Positions 1 through 5,008 of a DNA stretch of 5,008 nt are shown in pieces. Source of the DNA: Anaerolineales bacterium (GTDB lineage Bacteria; Chloroflexota; Anaerolineae; 4572-78; J111); contig JAAUSP010000571.1 in NCBI GenBank assembly GCA_012032575.1, positions 1 through 5,008 on the forward strand. The letters run 5' to 3'. Each line of letters opens with the position of its first letter. Within the stretch, counting starts at the first letter, position 1. A program made the position numbers and the translations under genes. Below the pieces are notes generated by a model. The model was not told where the DNA came from and did no database searches. It saw only the letters and a program-made list of their open reading frames with translations.

Positions 1-146
1 GGCAGCGGCGAACTACTGGTAGACTTCAACCTGGCTTATAACCCCTACTGCGCCTACTCCCGAGGCGTTTTCCTGTCCCCTGCCGCCGCTGGAGAACTGG
101 CTAAAAGATGGCTATCCGAGCCGGGGAGAAAATCTACAGTTCTTAA
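1..146 (+). pseudogene. DUF1684-family protein, C-terminal end, 5'-truncated by the window and broken by two frameshifts
   Basis: Three consecutive motifs typical of the DUF1684 C-terminus are visible, each in a different frame. Frame 1 (from base 1) reads GSGELLVDFNLAYNPYCAYS. The frame starting at 68 reads FSCPLPPLENWLK. The frame starting at 108 reads MAIRAGEKIYSS and stops at TAA 144-146. Removing one base in about 61-67 (for example one G of GG at 64-65) and one A of the AAAA at 103-106 gives a single uninterrupted tail, with the family's usual spacing of five residues between CAY and CPLPP. Left uncorrected, frame 1 runs on to TGA 190-192 and overlaps the 3' end of the kinase gene. The biochemical role of DUF1684 proteins is not established, so no function is assigned. 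Family recognition is from remembered motifs. Whether the breaks are real or sequencing errors is open; I favour errors because the protein motifs are intact on both sides. Confidence 0.72.
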
Positions 147-155
147 CGTCATAGC

Positions 156-1166
156 TTATGATAGGGCTTCCCTTAAAGCTTGGGCCAATTGATGCAGGTT
201 CATCGGTTTTTGGAGTTGGGTGATAACATTTTGGGGCAGTTCCGAGGCGGCCTCAGGCAAGCCGGCATAACCACTCATCAAAATTACTTTCAACTCCGGT
301 GCGGCTGTCTGTAAAGCTGCGGCCAGGGCAAAGCCATCCATCCTGGGCATCAGGGCATCGGTCAATACCAGGGCTATTTCATCAGCCTGGTTATGGTACA
401 GCGTTAAGGCCTCGCTGCCATCTTGAGCGGTCAGAACCCGATAGCTGAGACTTTCAAGCATGTGCAATGTCACATCCCGAACCATTTGGTCATCCTCTAC
501 CAGCAAAATCGTTTCGCCCTGCCCCAGCGGAGTATTCTCGTTGACTTTGGTGGGGACTGCCGCCTGGGCCACCAGCGCCGGGAAGTACAGGCTAAAGCTG
601 GCCCCCTGCCCCGGCCGGCTATCCACCGTAATGTAACCGTAGTGCTGGGTGACAATGCCGTAAACCTGGGCCAGCCCCAGGCCGGTCCCCTTGCCTATCT
701 CTTTGGTAGTAAAAAACGGCTCAAAAATATGAGACAACACCTCCGGCGCAATACCGCTGCCCGTATCGGATACCGTCAGTTTGACCCATTCTCCGCCGGG
801 CATATCAGGACAGGGGGGCGGTTCATCCAAAACGAGCCTTATCCGGGAAAGGTCAAAAGAAAGCGTCCCGCCACGAGGCATGGCATCACGGGCGTTGACT
901 GCCAGGTTGGTAATGACGTGCTGCAAGCTGGCAGGGTCGGCGTTGATGGTGTAATCCAGTGGGTTATAGGCAAACCGAATCTGAACAGTTTCGGGGATAG
1001 TTCGTTCCAAAAACTTGAGAATTTCGTTCAAATAGCTTTTCAGGTCAAGCGGGTACAGCTTCATCACGGATTGGCGGCTAAAATCAAGAATCTGGCGGGT
1101 CAGTTGGGCGGCGCGGTGGCCCTGATTGGCAATTCGGTCCAGGTCTGCGCGGGCGCTTTCAGGCAC
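156..1166 (-). CDS. C-terminal part: HisKA second helix, HATPase_c domain and C-terminal receiver (REC) domain
   Basis: This is the catalytic and receiver end of the hybrid kinase. The nominal start is a GTG at 1166 inside the dimerisation domain, without a Shine-Dalgarno sequence; restoring one G near 1168-1170 joins it as LTYQP-D-VPESARADLDRI. Piece residues 2-35 complete the second HisKA helix (QLTRQILDFSRQ). The ATPase domain has an N box (NLAVNARDAM, 87-96), G1 (DTGSGI, 134-139), F box (FEPFFTTKE, 148-156) and G2 (GKGTGLGLA, 158-166), all intact, so ATP binding and autophosphorylation look possible. A linker of about 20 residues leads to the receiver: ETILLVEDD with acidic residues 224-226, phospho-acceptor Asp270 in LTDALMPRMDG (codon 357-359), Ser298 in LMSGY and Lys320 in LQKPMN. 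All receiver signature residues are present. The protein ends at the TAA at 156-158 with no output domain, 9 bp from the stop of the convergent DUF1684 gene. Confidence 0.92.
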   Translation of the reverse strand: MPESARADLDRIANQGHRAAQLTRQILDFSRQSVMKLYPLDLKSYLNEILKFLERTIPETVQIRFAYNPLDYTINADPASLQHVITNLAVNARDAMPRGGTLSFDLSRIRLVLDEPPPCPDMPGGEWVKLTVSDTGSGIAPEVLSHIFEPFFTTKEIGKGTGLGLAQVYGIVTQHYGYITVDSRPGQGASFSLYFPALVAQAAVPTKVNENTPLGQGETILLVEDDQMVRDVTLHMLESLSYRVLTAQDGSEALTLYHNQADEIALVLTDALMPRMDGFALAAALQTAAPELKVILMSGYAGLPEAASELPQNVITQLQKPMNLHQLAQALREALS

Positions 1167-2563
1167 ATCGGCTGATAGGTTAGCATTTCGGCGAAGCCAA
1201 TGATCCCGGTCAGAATATTGTTAAAATCGTGGGCAATGCCGGCAGCCAATTGACCGACTGCGGCCAGTCGTTCCTGGCGCACACGTTCCTGTTCGCGCTG
1301 TTTTTGCTCAGAAATATCGGTAGAGATGCCGATAATCCCCAGCACCTGGCCGGTTTCGTTGAGAATGGGCGAATTATAGACCTGGGCCGGAAAGCTAGCC
1401 CCGCTACGGCGTTGGACCAAAAATTCACCCGACCAGGTGTTACCGCGACTCATGGTGGTCATAATTTGCGCAGCCTGGGCCTGTGAAAAGGCGGGGACGG
1501 TCACTTCCATAATATTCCGGCCTATGGCTTCGGCTGCCGGCCAGCCGTACAGCTTCTCCGCCGCCCGGTTGAAGTAGGTGATGACCCCGCCTGGGTCGGT
1601 AGCGATGACGGCTTGCCCTACTGCATCCAGCAAAGTGGCCTGGAGACGCATTTTTACCTCGGCCTGTTTGCGCTTGGTGATGTCACGGGCAAAAACACAG
1701 GCATATTTCAGCTCACCAAACTGCTGATAATAAGCCGCAATTTCTACCGGAAATCTATCACCATTTTTCTTTTGGTGAACCGATTCAATCAGCAACATCT
1801 GGCGGTGTTGGATCTCTTGCCGGCCCGACGGCCACGTTTCTTCGGACCATTCCGGGTCAATATCAAACACCCTCATGGTTAACAACTCAGCCCGCGAATA
1901 GCCAAGATTTTGGCAGGCCGCTTCGTTAACGTCAATAAACCGTCCATCAGAACCAATCCAAAAGACGCTGTCCGCGACCCGATCCAGGGAGTATTGGACT
2001 CGTTGTAATTTTTCCTCAACCTGTTTGCGGGCAGTGATGTCGCTATAGCTGACCACGACGCCGTAATCCTCAAGTGGAATGGGCGCGGCGGTGACGTTAA
2101 GCCAGGTAATCTCGTTGCCGGGTTTGATGATACCCATCTCGGCATTTTCGATGCAGCGATTCTCGCGCAGGGCTTTGACGCCAGCATACGCTTCCGGGGG
2201 CATGGGGCGGCCATCGGGATAGATGATCTGCCAGACCGGACTGCTCAGGTCACGTCCCTCATGAGCTGTTTTGGGCAGCCCCACCAGTGTTTCGGCGGTA
2301 GGGTTTGTTTCCAAAATGTGGCCGGTGTTATCGGTGACAGTGATGCCCAGCGGAAAGGACTCAAACAGCACCCGGTATTTTTCCTCGCTTTCGCGAATGG
2401 CGGCGGCGGCCTGTTTTTCGGCCCGCAGTTGATTGGCTTTGGCCTGATAAACAACCGCAAAAATAGCCAGCACCCCCACCCCTGCCAGCGTATAGAACCA
2501 CCAGGTTTGCCACCAGGCCGGGGTCATCGTCAGCCGGAGGGATACGCCTGTTTCATTCCACAC
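1100..2563 (-). CDS. Middle part: end of Y_Y_Y, transmembrane helix, three PAS domains, start of histidine kinase core
   Basis: Homologous reading actually begins at 2695, with RYRYKLEGFDQDW then ATYTNLAPGDYVFRV, the rest of the Y_Y_Y domain. The nominal start is a GTG at 2563 within that domain with no ribosome-binding site, so this is a continuation and not a gene of its own. Next come PAWWQTWWFY and one hydrophobic helix at 2441-2503 (TLAGVGVLAIFAVVY), then three PAS domains, each ending in a [DS]IT/S-x-x-K-Q-type element: SDITARKQ, RDITKRKQ and TDISEQKQ. The H-box AAVGQLAAGIAHDFNNIL follows, with the phospho-accepting His codon at 1229-1231. HDFNN together with the downstream NARDAM box marks the HPK4-type kinase group. 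PAS domains are cytoplasmic signal or cofactor modules; no cofactor ligand can be assigned here. The frame is lost after LTYQP (1169-1171). The last 22 residues, up to the stop at 1100-1102, are out-of-frame. Confidence 0.88.
   Translation of the reverse strand: MWNETGVSLRLTMTPAWWQTWWFYTLAGVGVLAIFAVVYQAKANQLRAEKQAAAAIRESEEKYRVLFESFPLGITVTDNTGHILETNPTAETLVGLPKTAHEGRDLSSPVWQIIYPDGRPMPPEAYAGVKALRENRCIENAEMGIIKPGNEITWLNVTAAPIPLEDYGVVVSYSDITARKQVEEKLQRVQYSLDRVADSVFWIGSDGRFIDVNEAACQNLGYSRAELLTMRVFDIDPEWSEETWPSGRQEIQHRQMLLIESVHQKKNGDRFPVEIAAYYQQFGELKYACVFARDITKRKQAEVKMRLQATLLDAVGQAVIATDPGGVITYFNRAAEKLYGWPAAEAIGRNIMEVTVPAFSQAQAAQIMTTMSRGNTWSGEFLVQRRSGASFPAQVYNSPILNETGQVLGIIGISTDISEQKQREQERVRQERLAAVGQLAAGIAHDFNNILTGIIGFAEMLTYQPMCLKAPAQTWTELPIRATAPPN
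1167..1171 (-). other. Frameshift site 2: one base missing within the HisKA dimerisation domain
   Basis: The coding strand reads CTATCAGCCGATGTGCCTGA. As given, the frame goes LTYQPMCLKAPAQ and stops at 1100-1102. One extra G (CCG GAT GTG) gives LTYQPDVPESARADLDRI, which leads directly into the expected second helix of the kinase dimerisation domain. There is no long homopolymer here. Confidence 0.85.
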
Positions 2564-4995
2564 CCCGTCATTGTTGGCCCCAATGACCCGGAAAACGTAG
2601 TCGCCGGGGGCGAGGTTAGTGTAGGTGGCAAACGGCCGGTCGCTGCCGGTGGCGACCCAATCCTGATCAAACCCTTCGAGTTTGTACCTGTACCGATTTT
2701 TTGGGGATTGACGAAGTTCAAAGCGGCAAACTCAAATCTCACCACCCGGTCGTCGTGAGTCAGGGTCAATGCCTCAGCCATAGTGATAGCTTGGGCCAGT
2801 CTTGCGTCGCCGCCGCTGGGCACAGGCCGATTGTTGAGCTCCAGTTGGGTGAGAACCACCGGCGGTGCGTGGGGGTTCTCACCCAGGCGGCTGGGGTCAA
2901 CGATGTCAATCCCATTTCTGCCGCCAAACCAGAGCCGGCCGTCCTGGGTGCGGTGGTAGGCGTAGAAATCATATTCAAGGTTGTTCAGGCCGTCGGTGTG
3001 ATCAAAATTTTTAAAGGTTTCGCTGCGGGGGTCAAAGCGGGACAGGCCATTAAAGGTGCTAAGCCAGAGATAGCCTTGCTCATCTTCCAGGATGCCGATG
3101 ACCAGGTCGGCGGGCAGGCCGTTTTGACGGGTGTAATGGGTAACTTGCCCGCTGGCCGGGTCCAACCGGTTCAGCCCGGTACGGGTGGCAACCCAGATCA
3201 GGCCGTTCTTGTCCTGATACAGGCCATAAACGGTGTCACTACTAAGGGAATTAGGGTCGTCAGGGTCATGCCGATAGCGGGTCACCTGGCCGGTGGCCGG
3301 GTCAAAACGGTTCAGCCCGCCCTGGCTGGTGCCCGCCCACACCGCTCCGTCCGCAGCCGGGTAAAGGCTCAATACTTCGCCCTGGCTGAAGCTGTCGGGA
3401 GCTTCGGGCTGAAGCCGGAAGGCAGTAAACTGGCCGGTGGCCCGATCAAAACGGTTGAGGCCGGCGCCGGTACCAAGCCACAGGTTGCCCTGTTCATCCT
3501 CGGTGATGGCCTGGACAAAGTTAGCGCTGAGGCTGTACGGGTCAGCCGGGTTATGTTGGTAGCGGGTAAACTGGCCGGTGGCCCGGTCCAGCCGGTTGAG
3601 GCCGGTAAAGCCGCCCATCCACAACGCCCCGGTATGGTCTTCAAAAATGGCGTACAGGCTGTTTCCGGTCAGGCTGCGGGGATCGGCGGGGTTATGACGG
3701 TAGTAGGTAAACTGGCCGGTGGCCGGGTCCAGCCGGTTCAGGCCATCGGTAGCCGTGCCAATCCAGATGATGCCGCTTTTGTCCTGGTAAATGGCTTTGA
3801 CTGAGTTGACACTGAGGCTGTCGGGCTGGAGGTTTGGGTTGGGGTGGGCGGCATAATGGCGAAAGACCGTTTTGGCGGGGTGCCAGACCGACACCCCGCC
3901 GCCATCTACGGCCAGCCACAAGCTGCCAATCCGATCTTCAAAAATGTTTTTGACCGCTCCCTGTAGCGGGCTGGCCGGGTGGTTGGGATCATGTTGATAG
4001 CGGTAAAAACGCCCGGTCTCCGGCTCATAGCGGTTCAGCCCGCCGGCATTGGTGCCCACCCACAGCGTTCCGGCTGCATCAACGTAAACTTTGTGAACAT
4101 TGTTATTGCTCAGGCTGTAGGGATCGGCCGGGTCGTTCACATAGCGGGTTAACTCGCCGGTGCGGGGATTAAAGCGGTGCAGGCCCGCTTCATACACCCC
4201 CAGCCACAAGTCGCCTGAGGGGTCTTCAGCCAGCGCTAAAATCTGGCTTTTCAACAAATTTTGGGGCTTGTCCGGATTGTTGAGATAGTGGGTAAAGTGG
4301 CCGGTGGCTGGATTGAGGCGGTCCAGGCCGCAGTCGGTGCCCACCCACAACTGCCCGGCCTGGTCAAACAACAGAGATAATGGGATGTCACTGCCAATAC
4401 TGTGCGGCTCCGCCGGGTTGTGCCGAAAGCTGCGTAGTTGCCCGCTGGCCGGATCGAGCCGGTACAGCCCCTGTCCCTGCGTAGCAAACCAGATATCACC
4501 GGCGGCGTCTTCCATAATGCCGACAGTCCGGCTGGTGAAGGTCTTATCTGGAGCAGTCGGATCAGCGGGGTAATGGCTAAACTGCTCGCTGACCGGATCA
4601 AACCGATCTACTCCGGCCCCGGTGAGACCCACCCACAACTTGCCGGCCCGGTCAACGTGCAGCACATTTATCATATTACCCCCCAGGCTGTGAGGGTCAG
4701 CGGGGTTGTGCTGGTACAACTTCAGGCTATGCCCATCGTAGCGATAGAGGCCGTTCCACGTGCCAATCCAGATAAAGCCTTGCCGGTCCTGGGTAATGGT
4801 CTGGATTCTTTCGGTGGCCAGGCCCTGCTGGCTGGTGAGGTGATCAAATTGCAGGATTTGTTCAAAAGTATACCGGGGCGGGGGATCGCCGCCTTGAGCC
4901 TGGACATCAGAGGCTACCCCCGGCCTCACCAGCAACAAGCTCAGCAGGGTCAAACAGATGGTCGTGAGGCAGAGAGGTTTACGCTGGCGCATCAT
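2530..4995 (-). CDS. Sensor part: secreted two-component regulator propeller (14 Reg_prop units) with start of Y_Y_Y domain
   Basis: This is the extracytoplasmic ligand-sensing part of the hybrid kinase. Residues 1-34 form a signal peptide: RQRK, then a hydrophobic run around CLTLLSLLLV, with plausible cleavage after VAS (29) or VQAQ (34). Residues 50-722 contain 14 propeller units of 43-58 residues, each with a core like D-x-x-G-x-[LI]-W-[VIL]-G-T followed by GLNRxDPATGQFTRY and often HNPADPxSLS. Fourteen units fit two seven-bladed propellers, as in known Reg_prop sensors. The Y_Y_Y domain begins near 740 (DDRVVRFEFAALNFVNPQ). After Lys766 the frame is lost at the A6 tract 2697-2702, and residues 767-821 are an out-of-frame tail with no domain character; the correct continuation lies in the frame ending at 1100. 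Two ATGs begin the frame, at 4995 and 4992. The second has the better spacing to the AAGGAG site. The ligand cannot be deduced; glycan-sensing relatives exist in Bacteroidota. Confidence 0.9.
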   Translation of the reverse strand: MMRQRKPLCLTTICLTLLSLLLVRPGVASDVQAQGGDPPPRYTFEQILQFDHLTSQQGLATERIQTITQDRQGFIWIGTWNGLYRYDGHSLKLYQHNPADPHSLGGNMINVLHVDRAGKLWVGLTGAGVDRFDPVSEQFSHYPADPTAPDKTFTSRTVGIMEDAAGDIWFATQGQGLYRLDPASGQLRSFRHNPAEPHSIGSDIPLSLLFDQAGQLWVGTDCGLDRLNPATGHFTHYLNNPDKPQNLLKSQILALAEDPSGDLWLGVYEAGLHRFNPRTGELTRYVNDPADPYSLSNNNVHKVYVDAAGTLWVGTNAGGLNRYEPETGRFYRYQHDPNHPASPLQGAVKNIFEDRIGSLWLAVDGGGVSVWHPAKTVFRHYAAHPNPNLQPDSLSVNSVKAIYQDKSGIIWIGTATDGLNRLDPATGQFTYYRHNPADPRSLTGNSLYAIFEDHTGALWMGGFTGLNRLDRATGQFTRYQHNPADPYSLSANFVQAITEDEQGNLWLGTGAGLNRFDRATGQFTAFRLQPEAPDSFSQGEVLSLYPAADGAVWAGTSQGGLNRFDPATGQVTRYRHDPDDPNSLSSDTVYGLYQDKNGLIWVATRTGLNRLDPASGQVTHYTRQNGLPADLVIGILEDEQGYLWLSTFNGLSRFDPRSETFKNFDHTDGLNNLEYDFYAYHRTQDGRLWFGGRNGIDIVDPSRLGENPHAPPVVLTQLELNNRPVPSGGDARLAQAITMAEALTLTHDDRVVRFEFAALNFVNPQKIGTGTNSKGLIRIGSPPAATGRLPPTLTSPPATTFSGSLGPTMTGCGMKQAYPSG
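2697..2702 (-). other. Frameshift site 1: A6 homopolymer missing one base, within the Y_Y_Y domain
   Basis: The coding strand reads CCCCAAAAAATCGGTACAGG. As given, the frame continues as PQKIGTGTNSKG, which has no domain character. With seven A's it reads PQKNRYRYKLEGFDQDW, the canonical Y_Y_Y continuation. The lesion is therefore placed at this run to within a base. Confidence 0.88.
2881..4848 (-). repeat. Tandem array of 14 beta-propeller-encoding units, mostly 141-147 bp
   Basis: The array encodes units beginning near residues 50, 108, 157, 204, 251, 299, 347, 398, 446, 493, 540, 588, 631 and 679. Most are 47-49 residues; unit 1 (58) and unit 7 (51) are longer and unit 12 (43) is shorter. 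The repeat is visible in the DNA itself: on the + strand the segment GTAAACTGGCCGGTGGCC starts at 3425, 3566 and 3707, exactly 141 bp apart. Related versions are at 3281 (GTCACCTGGCCGGTGGCC) and 4292 (GTAAAGTGGCCGGTGGCT). It is a protein-coding repeat, not a mobile or CRISPR element. Confidence 0.9.
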
Positions 4996-4999
4996 AATA

Positions 5000-5005
5000 C
5001 TCCTT
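5000..5005 (-). promoter_or_regulatory. Ribosome-binding site (AAGGAG) of the sensor kinase gene
   Basis: The minus strand reads CCAAGGAGTATTATGATGCG. The AAGGAG lies 4 nt before the first ATG (4993-4995) and 7 nt before the second (4990-4992). Usual spacing (5-9 nt) favours the second ATG, which would remove one methionine from the signal peptide without other effect. The promoter is beyond the window edge. Confidence 0.8.
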
Positions 5006-5008
5006 GGG

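Larger units (their letters stand above)
156..4995 (-). other. Full extent of one hybrid sensor histidine kinase gene interrupted by two single-base frameshifts
   Basis: Adding one A at the A6 tract (2697-2702) and one G near 1168-1170 joins three overlapping reading frames into one protein of 1613 residues. Reconstructed order: signal peptide 1-34; 14 Reg_prop units in about 50-722; Y_Y_Y about 740-826; transmembrane helix about 832-852; short coiled linker 853-871; PAS 872-990, 998-1109 and 1116-1231; HisKA dimerisation helices about 1240-1310 with His1256; HATPase_c about 1350-1472; receiver about 1494-1611 with Asp1547. The two inner frames have only GTG codons inside conserved domains as possible starts (2563 and 1166), with no Shine-Dalgarno sequence before either, so they are not separate genes. 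Family knowledge: such proteins are membrane-bound hybrid two-component sensors with an extracytoplasmic propeller. The ligand is unknown. There is no Hpt and no DNA-binding domain. If both frameshifts are real, the gene is a pseudogene making only a secreted propeller fragment. Confidence 0.88.

Noticed and set aside
163..180. AGGG-CTT-CCCT hairpin as a rho-independent terminator
   Set aside because: The stem is only four base pairs, it lies within the coding end of the receiver domain, and no T-run follows in either direction.
1100..1166. Overlap of two minus-strand frames as a translationally coupled pair of separate genes
   Set aside because: The overlap splits one HisKA domain in two. 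The downstream GTG has no Shine-Dalgarno sequence, and a one-base change restores a continuous domain.
423..1175. A 250-codon open frame on the + strand opposite the kinase and receiver domains
   Set aside because: The minus strand here carries intact N, G1, F, G2 and receiver motifs. The + translation shows no family features and no ribosome-binding site.
2530..2700. C-terminal tail of the sensor frame (residues 767-821) as a genuine novel domain
   Set aside because: It is low-complexity Gly/Ser/Pro/Thr-rich sequence, and the same DNA in the next frame encodes a textbook Y_Y_Y domain.
3281..3730. Regularly spaced GC-rich repeats as a CRISPR array or intergenic repeat element
   Set aside because: The 141-144 bp spacing is codon-multiple, the repeats lie inside an open frame, and they encode aligned propeller blade motifs.
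2701..3804. A 367-codon open frame on the + strand opposite the propeller region
   Set aside because: It is antisense to the tandem propeller units. Because the units are multiples of three bases long, an antisense frame free of stops in one unit stays open in the next. The translation has no recognisable domain and merely repeats with the units.

Overview
The window holds essentially one very large gene on the minus strand and the tail of a second gene on the plus strand. Base composition is moderately GC-rich. The minus-strand gene encodes a hybrid sensor histidine kinase with a double Reg_prop beta-propeller. This architecture (propellers, Y_Y_Y domain, one membrane helix, PAS domains, kinase core, receiver) is common in environmental Chloroflexota and also occurs in Bacteroidota and Acidobacteriota. 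A Chloroflexota (Anaerolineae-like) origin is my best guess, from the style of the repeats (HNPADPxSLS linkers) and the absence of an AraC-type output domain. It is a low-confidence guess.

Layout. Positions 1-146 (+) hold the last ~50 residues of a DUF1684-family protein, recognised from DFNxAYNPYCAY, CPLPP and IRAGEK, which are spread over three reading frames. Nine bases later comes the stop codon of the minus-strand gene, so the two genes converge with almost no spacer. Positions 156-4995 (-) are covered by the kinase gene, which starts 4-7 nt downstream of a good AAGGAG ribosome-binding site at the window's right edge. The promoter lies outside the window. No intergenic stretch exceeds a few tens of bases.

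The kinase gene is read in three pieces. The 5' piece (4995 to about 2697) encodes a signal peptide, 14 propeller units and the start of the Y_Y_Y domain. The middle piece (2696 to about 1167) encodes the rest of Y_Y_Y, a transmembrane helix, three PAS domains and the phospho-acceptor histidine region. The 3' piece (1166 to 156) encodes the rest of the dimerisation helices, the ATPase domain and a C-terminal receiver. Each junction is repaired by adding one base: an A in the A6 tract at 2697-2702 (coding strand) and a G near 1168-1170. This gives a continuous protein of 1613 residues with every expected motif present.

The DUF1684 tail likewise needs two single bases removed. Four isolated one-base indels in 5 kb, with otherwise well-preserved coding sequence, fit uncorrected sequencing or assembly errors better than decay or programmed frameshifting. 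The sequence alone cannot settle this.

Probable function (inference): an extracytoplasmic double propeller senses an unknown ligand. The signal passes through Y_Y_Y and one membrane helix to PAS domains and an HDFNN-type kinase, which can pass phosphate to its own receiver. There is no DNA-binding output domain, so any further response must go through a separate partner.
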